Source of the DNA: a virus
Virus record (IMG/VR): IMGVR_UViG_3300030450_000059
Coordinates: 1-27,826 of that record
Direction: 5' to 3' (one strand)
Length of the DNA stretch: 27,826 nucleotides
The notes below the pieces were generated by a model. It was not told the DNA's origin and searched no databases. It worked only from the letters and a program-made list of their open reading frames with translations. Shown here in pieces: positions 15,318-22,310 of the stretch. Every line of letters begins with the position of its first letter. Within the stretch, counting starts at the first letter, position 1. A program made the position numbers and the translations under genes.

Positions 15318-16250
15318 ATGGCATTTAATGTAACATCAAATTTTGCAGGAAAAGCAGCAGGGTTTTATATTTCTGCAGCTTTAAAAGAAGCAAAATCATT
15401 AGACTATATAACACAAATGAACAACGTGCGTTATAAATCTAATTTGCAATCTGTCGCTGGAGCATCTTTATTAAGGGACGCTACATGTGATTTTACAGAC
15501 CACGGAACACTTACAATGACCGAAAAGGTACTTGAAGTTAAGCCGTTACAAATTAATATCGACCTATGTAAGCAAAACCTAGTTAGCAGTTGGGAATCTT
15601 TGCAAATGTCAGGGCCTGGCGCTATGCCTCCTGCTTCATTTGAAGATTATGTAATTTCATACATGGGCGGAACTCTTGCAGAGGGTGTAGAGAACTCTAT
15701 ATGGAATGGAGTTACTGCAACGAATGGAGAATTTACAGGATTTTTAGGTGCAGCAGTTGGGTACCTTTTACCAGGTATTGATGGAACAGTTATCCAATCA
15801 ACTGCATCAGGTGCTTATTCAGCAGCTAACATTATAGCTAACTTACAAACTTTAACTACTGACATGGCTGCGAGTACTTCGGCTATTTTGGGGAAAGAAG
15901 ATTTGCATATATACATGAATAACAAAACTTACGCTTTCTACATTTCAGCAGTATCTACATTAGGTTATGTTAATGCTTACAACATGAACGGTGACTATGA
16001 GCCAGTATTTGAGGGGTACAAAATTGCAGTTTGCCCATCTATGCCAGACAACCAGTTAGTAGCAGCGCAAAAATCAAATTTATATTTTGGTGTAGATTTG
16101 GTTTCGGATTTTGGAGCAACAGGAACAGGGCCTAGAATAGCCCTAATGGATATGTCCTCACTTGATGGGTCAGATAATATTCGTTGTGTAGCACGTTTCT
16201 CAGCAGGTGTTCAAACAGGAGTAGGAGCTGACATTGTAAGACAATCATAA
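15318..16250 (+). CDS. Major capsid protein
   Basis: A 310-residue protein without signal peptide or membrane segments, encoded directly after protease and scaffold candidates and followed by a strong stem-loop, which is the usual setting of a highly expressed capsid gene. The composition (Ala, Gly, Ser, Asn) and the chain of strands with a helix (SFEDYVISYMGGTLAEGVEN) suit an HK97-type fold. The segment ILGKEDLHIYMNNKTYAFYI and the later YEPVFEGYKIAVCPSMPDN resemble the P-domain strands and loop of capsid proteins in Bacteroidetes phages ('...G.Kia.cpgmpd...v.a'). There is no obvious long N-terminal delta domain, in keeping with a separate scaffold. The ATG follows an A-rich leader. Confidence 0.7.
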   Translation: MAFNVTSNFAGKAAGFYISAALKEAKSLDYITQMNNVRYKSNLQSVAGASLLRDATCDFTDHGTLTMTEKVLEVKPLQINIDLCKQNLVSSWESLQMSGPGAMPPASFEDYVISYMGGTLAEGVENSIWNGVTATNGEFTGFLGAAVGYLLPGIDGTVIQSTASGAYSAANIIANLQTLTTDMAASTSAILGKEDLHIYMNNKTYAFYISAVSTLGYVNAYNMNGDYEPVFEGYKIAVCPSMPDNQLVAAQKSNLYFGVDLVSDFGATGTGPRIALMDMSSLDGSDNIRCVARFSAGVQTGVGADIVRQS

Positions 16251-16268
16251 TAAACTAAATTAACAGAT

Positions 16269-16295
16269 GCGAGGGCTTCGGCTCTCGCTTCTATA
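16269..16295 (+). terminator. UUCG-loop stem after the capsid gene
   Basis: GCGAGGGCTTCGGCTCTCGC folds into an 8-bp stem with one G-U pair and an extra-stable C(UUCG)G tetraloop, followed by TTCTATAACC. The T tract is weak, so this may be a partial terminator or a 3' barrier that stabilises the capsid message. It is one of the few GC-rich spots in the genome. Confidence 0.7.
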
Positions 16296-16316
16296 ACCTT
16301 TAAAACATAAAAAAAT

Positions 16317-16901
16317 ATGGCATGTACTAATTTAACTAAGGGTAGAGGTTTAGATTGTAATAGAATATCAGGAGGGATAAAATATGTTTATTTTGGTGTT
16401 TACGACCAATTTACAGCACCTATTGATGGAACAGGTATTGTTGTAGCTAGTGGAGAGATAACAGATATTGAAATGGGTGCAGGAACTGGCTTATATCGTT
16501 ACACAATGCCTTTGGGTGTTGCATCAGCTACGGATACTGTTGTAGGCTCAAGAGAAAATGGAACTATTTACTATACTCCAACAGTTGAGGTTATTTTCAA
16601 CAGATTGTCAAAAGAAGACCAACACGAAATTAAGCTTTTAGGAGCTACAAAAACTGTTGTATTTTGTCAATTAAACCAGCAATTAGCTAACGGACACGAT
16701 ATAATTATTGGAATGGGCGTTGTTAATGGAATGGAAATGAACGCAGGAACAGTTACAACAGGCGCAGCTTGGGGTGATAGAAATGGTTACAACTTAACAT
16801 TTGATGGCATGGAGGCAGAGCCTTTTGCTATGGTAGCTGACTATACTACAAATCCATTTGATAATGCAGCATTTACAAATGTATCTATAACTACATCATA
16901 A
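16317..16901 (+). CDS. Major tail tube-like protein (putative)
   Basis: A 194-residue protein starting MACTNLTKGRGLDCNRISGG, an N-terminus I associate with an abundant virion protein of Bacteroidetes phages. It contains TGLYRYTMPLGVAS (about 57-70), a YTPTVEVIFNRLSKEDQHEI strand-helix, DIIIGMGVVNGMEMNAG and GYNLTFDGMEAEPFAMVADY near the C-terminus. Alternating strands plus one helix are compatible with a tail tube fold, but a capsid decoration role cannot be excluded from the sequence. Its flanking by two stem-loops (16269 and 16936) makes it a near-monocistronic unit between the capsid gene and the downstream cluster, as expected for an abundant structural protein. Confidence 0.5.
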   Translation: MACTNLTKGRGLDCNRISGGIKYVYFGVYDQFTAPIDGTGIVVASGEITDIEMGAGTGLYRYTMPLGVASATDTVVGSRENGTIYYTPTVEVIFNRLSKEDQHEIKLLGATKTVVFCQLNQQLANGHDIIIGMGVVNGMEMNAGTVTTGAAWGDRNGYNLTFDGMEAEPFAMVADYTTNPFDNAAFTNVSITTS

Positions 16902-16935
16902 AACTTATCATTAGTTTTTATATATTCTTGATTAG

Positions 16936-16965
16936 GAGGGCTTTATGCCCTCTTTTTCTTTTATT
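16936..16965 (+). terminator. Rho-independent terminator
   Basis: GAGGGC-TTTAT-GCCCTC forms a perfect 6-bp stem followed immediately by TTTTTCTTTTATT. This is the clearest intrinsic terminator in the window. It closes the capsid/tail-tube transcription unit. Late-motif copy 5 begins about 20 bp after its T tract. Confidence 0.9.
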
Positions 16966-16984
16966 AGCAAATAAATAACAACTT

Positions 16985-17000
16985 TTTCTATTATATAGTA
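16985..17000 (+). promoter_or_regulatory. TCTATTATATA motif, copy 5 (candidate late promoter)
   Basis: TTTCTATTATATAGTA lies between the strong terminator at 16936-16965 and the next ATG at 17013. A new transcript must start here if the downstream genes are to be expressed well, which makes this copy the strongest argument for promoter function. Confidence 0.65.
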
Positions 17001-17012
17001 GGTACACTAATT

Positions 17013-17717
17013 ATGATACACGCTTTTACAAATACTGGATTTCTTGCGTATGTTCAAACAGAAGATACAAGGATAGATACAACTGCTACAACTGCTAATA
17101 TTAGACACTTAGTAAAGTTCACTAATGACATGAGCGGAGCAGTACAATATGCTTATGCAAAAACTGAAAATATTTATAATAGATATACAAGATTAGAATT
17201 TGCGTATAATGCTACACCTGATGTTTATGTAGGTAGGGTAGATTTAAAACCAGCAGGATATTGGAAATATGAAGTTTATGAGGTTGTATGGGGAAGTCTA
17301 GGGTCAGTAGATAGTAGAACAGCACCATCAACAGAATTAGCAGTTTTAACCCCTGCAAGCTCTATAAAAGGTGTGGTGAAAGGATTAGTGACAAAAGGCA
17401 AAATGTTAGTTTCTGAACAGATAGGAACGGAAGAGGTACAATATGTGCAAAATGGTGGAGAGGTAATTAGCTTGAATATTGCAACAGGTGGATTAGGATA
17501 TACATCAGCACCAGTAGTTACAATAACAGGTGATTGTATTACGCCTGCAACGGCTACATGTACTGTTTCAGGAGGTGTAGTCAATAGTGTTACATTAGTA
17601 AATGCAGGAAATGGTTACACATCTGACCCTGTTGTTACACTTTCAAATGTAGGAGAAACAACAACAGCTAGTATTACCGCTAGCATACAAGAAAACAATT
17701 ATATTTATAACGGATAA
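17013..17717 (+). CDS. Virion surface protein with GYTS repeat domain
   Basis: A 234-residue protein in two parts. Residues 1-105 are a beta-rich domain with aromatic residues (IYNRYTRLEFAYNATPDVYV and GYWKYEVYEVVW). Residues 145-228 hold a degenerate tandem repeat: GYTSAPVVTITGD (near 162) and GYTSDPVVTLSNV (near 201), each preceded by a GG/AGN turn and linked by TATCTVSGGVVNSVTLV. This repeat style is common in phage decoration, fibre and baseplate proteins and in bacterial surface adhesins. It lies downstream of the capsid genes and upstream of the portal, so it could be a head decoration protein. Attachment site unknown. Confidence 0.5.
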   Translation: MIHAFTNTGFLAYVQTEDTRIDTTATTANIRHLVKFTNDMSGAVQYAYAKTENIYNRYTRLEFAYNATPDVYVGRVDLKPAGYWKYEVYEVVWGSLGSVDSRTAPSTELAVLTPASSIKGVVKGLVTKGKMLVSEQIGTEEVQYVQNGGEVISLNIATGGLGYTSAPVVTITGDCITPATATCTVSGGVVNSVTLVNAGNGYTSDPVVTLSNVGETTTASITASIQENNYIYNG

Positions 17718-17727
17718 AAATTAAAAA

Positions 17728-18006
17728 ATGGCAATAGAAAACGTACAGCAATTATTAACAGAGCAATTAGGAAAAAACGGAAACACAGAGGTTGTTACAT
17801 CAGCAGCAGCAGCAACTAGCAAAGACTTTTATTGTGTTTATTTCCCTGTGGAAACTGTAGTGGCAGGAATTACAGCAGCAGACGTAACAGGTTTTGCATC
17901 ACTACAAACAACTCTTCCTGCTGGAACGACATTGTTCATGAATGTAACAGCATTAGAATTAACAAGTGGTATTGCGATTTGTTATAACGAGGGGCCTACA
18001 ACATAA
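17728..18006 (+). CDS. Small structural protein, unknown role
   Basis: A 92-residue protein with an N-terminal helix (IENVQQLLTEQLGKNG) and then beta strands rich in Ala, Thr and Val (CVYFPVETVVAGITAADVTG and ALELTSGIAICYNEGP). The end AICYNEGPTT resembles a small decoration or linker protein in related phage clusters. It lies 10 bp after the GYTS-repeat gene and 3 bp before the lectin-like gene, so the three are probably cotranscribed. No signal peptide. Function unknown. Confidence 0.5.
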   Translation: MAIENVQQLLTEQLGKNGNTEVVTSAAAATSKDFYCVYFPVETVVAGITAADVTGFASLQTTLPAGTTLFMNVTALELTSGIAICYNEGPTT

Positions 18007-18009
18007 GAT

Positions 18010-18690
18010 ATGTTATCACTAAGTCAAAAATTGAGTTTAACCAATATCAAAAATGCATCAGGTGCGGCTGCATGGTCACCTACTGATGAAACAAGCATAG
18101 AAGCATGGTATTCTAAGGGCGTTGGAGTTACTTTAAATGGATCAGATGTTAGTCAATGGAATGACAGCTCAGGTAACAATATTCACATGGCTCAATCCGT
18201 TGCATCAGCGCAGCCTGCATACTCTAATGGAATTTTAACCTTTGATGGTTCTGATGATCATTTAACATCAACAGGTCAAATTAGTATAACAGGTGATTTT
18301 GTAATTGGTGCAGTTGTTAATCCTACTTCACATAGTGGAGTTATTTTAGGTGATTTAAATACGCAAGGAGAATTTTTTAAATTTATAAATAGCACCTCAG
18401 TTAGATTAAAAATAAACAACGGCGCGAATGCTGACATAGCTCTTGATAGTGGCACTTTTGCACAGTCTAATCTAGTTTTAACAAGGAACTCAGGAACCGT
18501 ATCTTTGTGGCATAATGGTGTTTTACAATCTGATACAGAAACTTTATCAGGAACAGCAGACATTGACACCATAGGTAGAAGATTTCCAGGCGCAAGTCCA
18601 TTTGATGGTACTATAGAAGAAATACAAATATATAGTTCTTACTCTTCTGGACTGGTTACTAATGTAAACACATACTTAGCAGCATTATAA
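18010..18690 (+). CDS. LamG/concanavalin-like lectin domain protein
   Basis: A 226-residue protein. After about 25 residues the rest matches a LamG (laminin-G-type, concanavalin-like) jelly roll: IEAWYSKGVGVTLNGSDVSQ, then WNDSSGNNIHMAQ, ILTFDGSDDHL, FVIGAVVNPTSHSGVILGD, VSLWHNGVLQSD, TIGRRFPGASPFDGTIEEIQ and a terminal YLAAL. 'F-D-G-s-d-d' and 'f-d-G-t-i-e-E-i-q-i-y' are the hallmark segments. Such domains bind glycans or proteins. In a virion it could decorate the head and help the phage stick to polysaccharide, or be a fibre tip. No signal peptide, so it reaches the exterior as part of the particle. Confidence 0.7.
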   Translation: MLSLSQKLSLTNIKNASGAAAWSPTDETSIEAWYSKGVGVTLNGSDVSQWNDSSGNNIHMAQSVASAQPAYSNGILTFDGSDDHLTSTGQISITGDFVIGAVVNPTSHSGVILGDLNTQGEFFKFINSTSVRLKINNGANADIALDSGTFAQSNLVLTRNSGTVSLWHNGVLQSDTETLSGTADIDTIGRRFPGASPFDGTIEEIQIYSSYSSGLVTNVNTYLAAL

Positions 18691-18700
18691 AATAAAAAAT

Positions 18701-20695
18701 ATGAAAGACAATATTATTAACATAAATTTAGAAACTAGCACAGCTCCAATTATTTCTGAAACTAGAGGTAGAGATTGGATAGAGTATGGGACTGATGATT
18801 GGAGAAATTTATATCCACAGTTCTTAATAGACTTGTACTATTCTAGCTCTATTACAGCAGCAATTATAAATGCAACCTCAGAGATGATAGCAGGAGAAGA
18901 TATTATAATAGAAGATGAAGATGATAGAGATTTAGAGGCTAGGGTTAAGTTGCAAAATTTTATGGATAGGGCAAACGGAAATGAGAGCCTACATGAAGTT
19001 ATTAAAAAATTATCTTTTGATTTTAAATTACAGGGAGCTTTTGCACTTAATATAGTATGGAGTAAAGATAGAACACAAATAGCTGAAATATATCACGTAG
19101 CAGTAGAAAAAATTCGCTGCGCTAGGCCTAATGAGTTTGGTAAAACACCAGGATATTATATTAGCTCTGATTGGGGTAATACTAGGCAAAACAAACCTTA
19201 TTACGTTCCTGCTTTTAATGCTAATGATAGAACCTCAGCTAATCAAATAATGTATGCAGGTTTATACTCTCCTAATATGAACTCTTATTATACGCCTGAC
19301 TACGTATCTTGTAACAATTGGGCATTAATAGATTCTAGGATTAGCGAATTTCACCTTAATAATATATCTAGTGGATTTGCAGGTTCTTTTATGATTAATT
19401 TTTCAAATGGAATACCAACGCAAGAGGAGAGATTTCAAATTGAGCAGAGTTTAACAGATAAATTTACAGGGCAAAATAATGCAGGTAAATTCGTTTTAAC
19501 ATTTTCAGATGATAAGACTAGAACTCCAGAAATACAAGCAATAACACCAGATAAATTATCAGAGCAATATTTAGCATTACAAGAACTATTAACACAAAAC
19601 ATTTTAAGCGGTCATAGGGTAACATCTAAAACTCTAATGGGTATTGATAGTGCTAATGGCTTTTCTTCAAATACTGATGAACTAATAAATGCTGCTGATT
19701 TTTATAGGCAAACTGTTATTATGCCTTTCCAAGATATGCTAATCAAACAGCTTAGAAAGTTATTTAAAGTAAATGATATGGATATGCCTGTACGCTTTGT
19801 GCAGCTTAAACCAATTACAGTACAATTTGATTCTAAAACAATTAGGGAAGTTATGACTACTGATGAAATACGTGAGGAATTAGGGTTAGAACCGCTAGGT
19901 GATGAAGATACAGTAGAGCAGGATGTTAAGCTAAGCAAAGTTGGTATGATTGATGGAGAGCCTGTTTTTAGCACAATAGAAGAGGCTGAGGCTCATGCAA
20001 AGACAAAAGGGTGTGTAGGGTACCATGAGCATGAATATGAGGGGAAAACGGCTTATATGGCGTGTGAGGGGCATGAAGAGGCAACAGAGCTATCTAAGTT
20101 TATTGAGGAATTTGGTGAGGACATGCCTGATGATTGGGAATTGATAGAGGAAGAGGTTGTAGATGGCGAACACCAAGATTTTAATTTTGAACAGGTGTTA
20201 AATGAAGAGGCAAACAAAAAGATAGAATTAGCATCAACAGGAACAGCAAGACCAAATGCAAGAAGTAATCAAGATGGTACTAACAGGTCTGATAATGACT
20301 TTTACAAAGTTAGATATGTTTATACAAAAGATAATTTTTTAAGTCAAGAGGGTGAAACACGTGAATTTTGCAAATTAATGACAGCTAGCAGAAAAATTTA
20401 CAGAAAGGAAGATATTTTACAAATGACTAATAGGGCTGTAAATCCTGGCTGGGGGCCTAGAGGTGCTGCAACTTACTCAATATGGCTGTACAAAGGAGGG
20501 GGTAACTGCCATCACTTTTGGCTTAGACAAATTTATAAAACGTCTTTAAGGGGTGCTAAAGGTAATATATCATCTAAGCAATTAATATCATATACAAAGG
20601 CTAGAAGCGAGGGATTCACAGCAGAAAAGAATGACAACCTAGTAGCTAGACCACCAAAAAGAATGAAGAATAACGGATTTTTAGAACCAAGATAG
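18701..20695 (+). CDS. Portal protein with C-terminal minor-head-like extension
   Basis: A 664-residue protein; simple portals are usually about 400-550. Residues 1-400 look like a portal: a WIEYGTDDWRNLYPQFLIDLY start, SSITAAIINATSEMIAGED, a LSFDFKLQGAFALNI helix, EIYHVAVEKIRCARPNE, and LSEQYLALQELLTQNILSGH followed by the clip/stem part. Near 437 comes CVGYHEHEYEGKTAYMACEGH, a Cys/His-rich segment that may bind metal. An acidic linker (470-500) follows. A C-terminal domain at about 515-625 holds FLSQEGETREFCKLM, IYRKEDILQMTNRAVNPGWG and GGGNCHHFW. This last domain recurs in head-associated proteins of uncultured phages. The portal is the DNA entry and exit ring at one capsid vertex. Confidence 0.75.
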   Translation: MKDNIININLETSTAPIISETRGRDWIEYGTDDWRNLYPQFLIDLYYSSSITAAIINATSEMIAGEDIIIEDEDDRDLEARVKLQNFMDRANGNESLHEVIKKLSFDFKLQGAFALNIVWSKDRTQIAEIYHVAVEKIRCARPNEFGKTPGYYISSDWGNTRQNKPYYVPAFNANDRTSANQIMYAGLYSPNMNSYYTPDYVSCNNWALIDSRISEFHLNNISSGFAGSFMINFSNGIPTQEERFQIEQSLTDKFTGQNNAGKFVLTFSDDKTRTPEIQAITPDKLSEQYLALQELLTQNILSGHRVTSKTLMGIDSANGFSSNTDELINAADFYRQTVIMPFQDMLIKQLRKLFKVNDMDMPVRFVQLKPITVQFDSKTIREVMTTDEIREELGLEPLGDEDTVEQDVKLSKVGMIDGEPVFSTIEEAEAHAKTKGCVGYHEHEYEGKTAYMACEGHEEATELSKFIEEFGEDMPDDWELIEEEVVDGEHQDFNFEQVLNEEANKKIELASTGTARPNARSNQDGTNRSDNDFYKVRYVYTKDNFLSQEGETREFCKLMTASRKIYRKEDILQMTNRAVNPGWGPRGAATYSIWLYKGGGNCHHFWLRQIYKTSLRGAKGNISSKQLISYTKARSEGFTAEKNDNLVARPPKRMKNNGFLEPR

Positions 20696-20698
20696 ATT

Positions 20699-21262
20699 AT
20701 GGCATACGTATTATTTATATCAGAAGATAAACTAAAAGATTCAACAGCTTTGAATCTAAATATTGATCCTGCAATTTTATTGCCTTTTGTAAGAGAAGCG
20801 CAAAAGCTTTATATTGAAACTGCATTAGGAACGGATTTGACCGCACACTTAAAAGCACAGATAACAGGGGGAACCTTAGCAGGTGCAGATAAGACATTAG
20901 TAGATGATTATATTGCCGAATGTTTGCCAGGATATGCAGTCTATCATGCTATACCATTTTTGAGATTTAAATTTGAAAATGGGAATATATATTCTAAAAC
21001 ATCAGAAACAGGAACAGCATTAAGCACAGAAGAAGCACAACATCTTAGAGAAGAGGTTATGAACACAGCTAGTTATTATAGAGAAAGGCTAATAGACTAC
21101 ATTAGGAATAACGTGTCTAGCTTTCCTGCTTACAATACAAATAGCGGTGCTGATGTTAGCCCATCAACAGATAACTATTATGCAGGCATGAATCTTGAAA
21201 GACCATCTAACAAAAGTCCTAGATTAACATTAAGAGATTTTTTAACTCCTGATTTAACATAA
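20699..21262 (+). CDS. Head-tail connector / adaptor protein (putative)
   Basis: A 187-residue, mainly helical protein with the layout of a gp6-type connector: PAILLPFVREAQKLYIETAL near the N-terminus, LVDDYIAECLPGYAVYHAIP in the middle, and EAQHLREEVMNTASYYRERL as a long helix followed by an IDYIRNN segment and a flexible tail ('...FPAYNTNSG...'). Similar proteins are found after portal genes in Bacteroidetes phages (DUF6712-like, by my recollection). It would form a ring below the portal and link head to tail. It starts 3 bp after the portal stop, and its stop shares one base with the next ATG. Confidence 0.55.
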   Translation: MAYVLFISEDKLKDSTALNLNIDPAILLPFVREAQKLYIETALGTDLTAHLKAQITGGTLAGADKTLVDDYIAECLPGYAVYHAIPFLRFKFENGNIYSKTSETGTALSTEEAQHLREEVMNTASYYRERLIDYIRNNVSSFPAYNTNSGADVSPSTDNYYAGMNLERPSNKSPRLTLRDFLTPDLT

Positions 21263-21384
21263 TGAAAAAACATTATAAACCAAAAAATACAAATATAACT
21301 AAGCTTAAATCCTACCTGGAAACTAAGCCTAAATCAAATAAAAATGACAGATCTAAAAGACACAATACAAGTGGGGTTAGCTAA
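21262..21384 (+). CDS. Small basic hypothetical protein (40 residues)
   Basis: The start overlaps the connector stop by one base (TAATG). The 40-residue product is rich in Lys, Asn and Ser (starts MKKHYKPKNTNITKLKSYLE), with no hydrophobic segment. It overlaps the next small membrane protein gene by 41 nt. Coupled start and operon position argue for expression; I do not recognise a family. Confidence 0.4.
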   Translation: MKKHYKPKNTNITKLKSYLETKPKSNKNDRSKRHNTSGVS

Positions 21385-21505
21385 CGGTTCGGCAATAGGC
21401 TTTAGCTTAACAGATTGCAATGAAATATTAACTTTTGTATCCTTAGTTTTGGCAATAGGATTTACAATCTATAAATTTATAAAATATGAAAAAAATTCTT
21501 TGTAA
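21344..21505 (+). CDS. Small holin-like membrane protein (53 residues)
   Basis: ATG 21344 opens a 53-codon frame. The N-terminal half (MTDLKDTIQVGLANGSAIGF) is amphipathic, then ILTFVSLVLAIGFTIYKFI (about 28-46) makes one transmembrane helix, and the tail is basic (KYEKNSL). The profile fits a small holin or a holin-associated membrane protein. It sits at the end of the head module directly ahead of the DUF5675 lysis candidate and another membrane protein, as in many phage lysis cassettes. Membrane location is seen in the sequence; holin activity is inference. Confidence 0.55.
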   Translation: MTDLKDTIQVGLANGSAIGFSLTDCNEILTFVSLVLAIGFTIYKFIKYEKNSL

Positions 21506-21584
21506 AATAATAAACATAATAACAGGAGGTGTTTACTGTTTAAATTGGTGTGATAAAAACTGCAAGTTTGGTAAGAATATATAA
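21486..21584 (+). CDS. Cys-rich micro-protein (32 residues)
   Basis: Begins at an ATG inside the end of the holin-like gene (20-nt overlap) and ends one base before the next ATG. The product starts MKKILCKIINIITGGVYCLN and continues with WCDKNC, giving four cysteines in 32 residues and an amphipathic N-terminus. It could be a membrane-associated peptide or a spanin-like accessory factor, but lacks a clear lipobox. The tight packing is its main support. Confidence 0.35.
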   Translation: MKKILCKIINIITGGVYCLNWCDKNCKFGKNI

Positions 21585-21710
21585 ATGGCTAAAAAAGTTA
21601 TTACAAGAGCTTATAGAGCTACAAAAAAGAAACGTAAGGGTGTACACTCAAAAAACGCAAGCAAAGGACAAAGCGGATACAAACAAGCTTACAGAGGACA
21701 AGGGCGTTAA
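21585..21710 (+). CDS. Small, very basic protein ending YRGQGR
   Basis: A 41-residue peptide starting MAKKVITRAYRATKKKRKG and ending SKGQSGYKQAYRGQGR. About a third of the residues are Lys or Arg. I recognise the '...SKn.skgqsgYkkaYrGQGr' ending from many small ORFs of uncultured marine phages; to my knowledge the function is not known. It could bind nucleic acid or membranes. It lies in a different frame from the possible N-terminal extension of the DUF5675 gene, so only one of the two is likely to be translated over this stretch. The conserved ending favours this peptide. Confidence 0.6.
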   Translation: MAKKVITRAYRATKKKRKGVHSKNASKGQSGYKQAYRGQGR

Positions 21711-22113
21711 TCTTTTAATTCTTAGGGATACATTTACTGATGAAAGCACGTTAGGTGAATTATTTTTAGATGGTGAAAGATTTTGTGACACCTTAGAGTT
21801 GCCATGGAGAGATAACCAAAGGGGTGTTTCTTGTATTCCTGTTGGTGAATATAAAGTAAGATTTAGATACCCAAGGGAATCAGCAACAAGAGAATATTTA
21901 CATCTATTAGTAAAAGATGTTCCAAATAGAGATTACATTTTATTTCATAGAGGCAATTCAGCTAAAGATACAAGGGGCTGCATCCTAGTAGGACAAGGAA
22001 GCCAACATAACAAAGTTAATAACTCAACTTTAGCAATGGATTTATTAATGAAAGAATTGATAAATTGCGGACATGGAATTAAGAATATTAATTTAATAAT
22101 CAAAAATAAATAA
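21640..22113 (+). CDS. DUF5675 protein, candidate cell-wall-active lysis protein
   Basis: The recognisable DUF5675 domain starts at LLILRDTFTDESTLGELFLD and includes CDTLELPWRDNQRGVSCIPV, GEYKVRFRYP and FHRGNSAKDTRGCILVGQG. The H-x-G-N...D-T-x-G-C-I pattern recalls the His/Cys active site of L,D-transpeptidase-like enzymes, so action on peptidoglycan is plausible but unproven. It lies between holin-like genes and no other endolysin is visible. The start is unclear: GTG 21550 is the longest option but runs in another frame through the basic-peptide gene; GTG 21640 is given here; no start lies closer to the domain. A +1 shift at the basic peptide's stop (CGT TAA) is a further possibility. Confidence 0.65.
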   Translation: MYTQKTQAKDKADTNKLTEDKGVNLLILRDTFTDESTLGELFLDGERFCDTLELPWRDNQRGVSCIPVGEYKVRFRYPRESATREYLHLLVKDVPNRDYILFHRGNSAKDTRGCILVGQGSQHNKVNNSTLAMDLLMKELINCGHGIKNINLIIKNK

Positions 22114-22115
22114 TC

Positions 22116-22310
22116 ATGAACAACTTTTTAAACAAGTTTCTAATCGGCTCTATGCTTAAAAGCAGAAAGTTCTGGTACACAGTAATTGGAATTGTAACAA
22201 CTTTGTTAAGCGACACATTTGGATTAAATCCAGAAGAGGTTAAAAACATTTTAATAAGTATCGGTGCTTTAGTATTAGGGCAGGGCTTTGCAGATGCAGC
22301 AAAGAAGTAA
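22116..22310 (+). CDS. Holin-like small membrane protein
   Basis: A 64-residue protein with an N-terminal basic region (SMLKSRKFW), one or two hydrophobic segments (FWYTVIGIVTTLLSDTFG at about 19-36 and ILISIGALVLGQGFADAAKK near the C-terminus) and a short acidic loop with NPEEV. The 'S-r-K-F-W.t.igi......l.l..e.v..I....a..lGQG.aD..K' pattern is typical of small phage membrane proteins next to lysis genes in Bacteroidetes phages. It is likely a holin or holin partner. It begins 3 bp after the DUF5675 stop and overlaps the next gene by 17 nt. Confidence 0.65.
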   Translation: MNNFLNKFLIGSMLKSRKFWYTVIGIVTTLLSDTFGLNPEEVKNILISIGALVLGQGFADAAKK

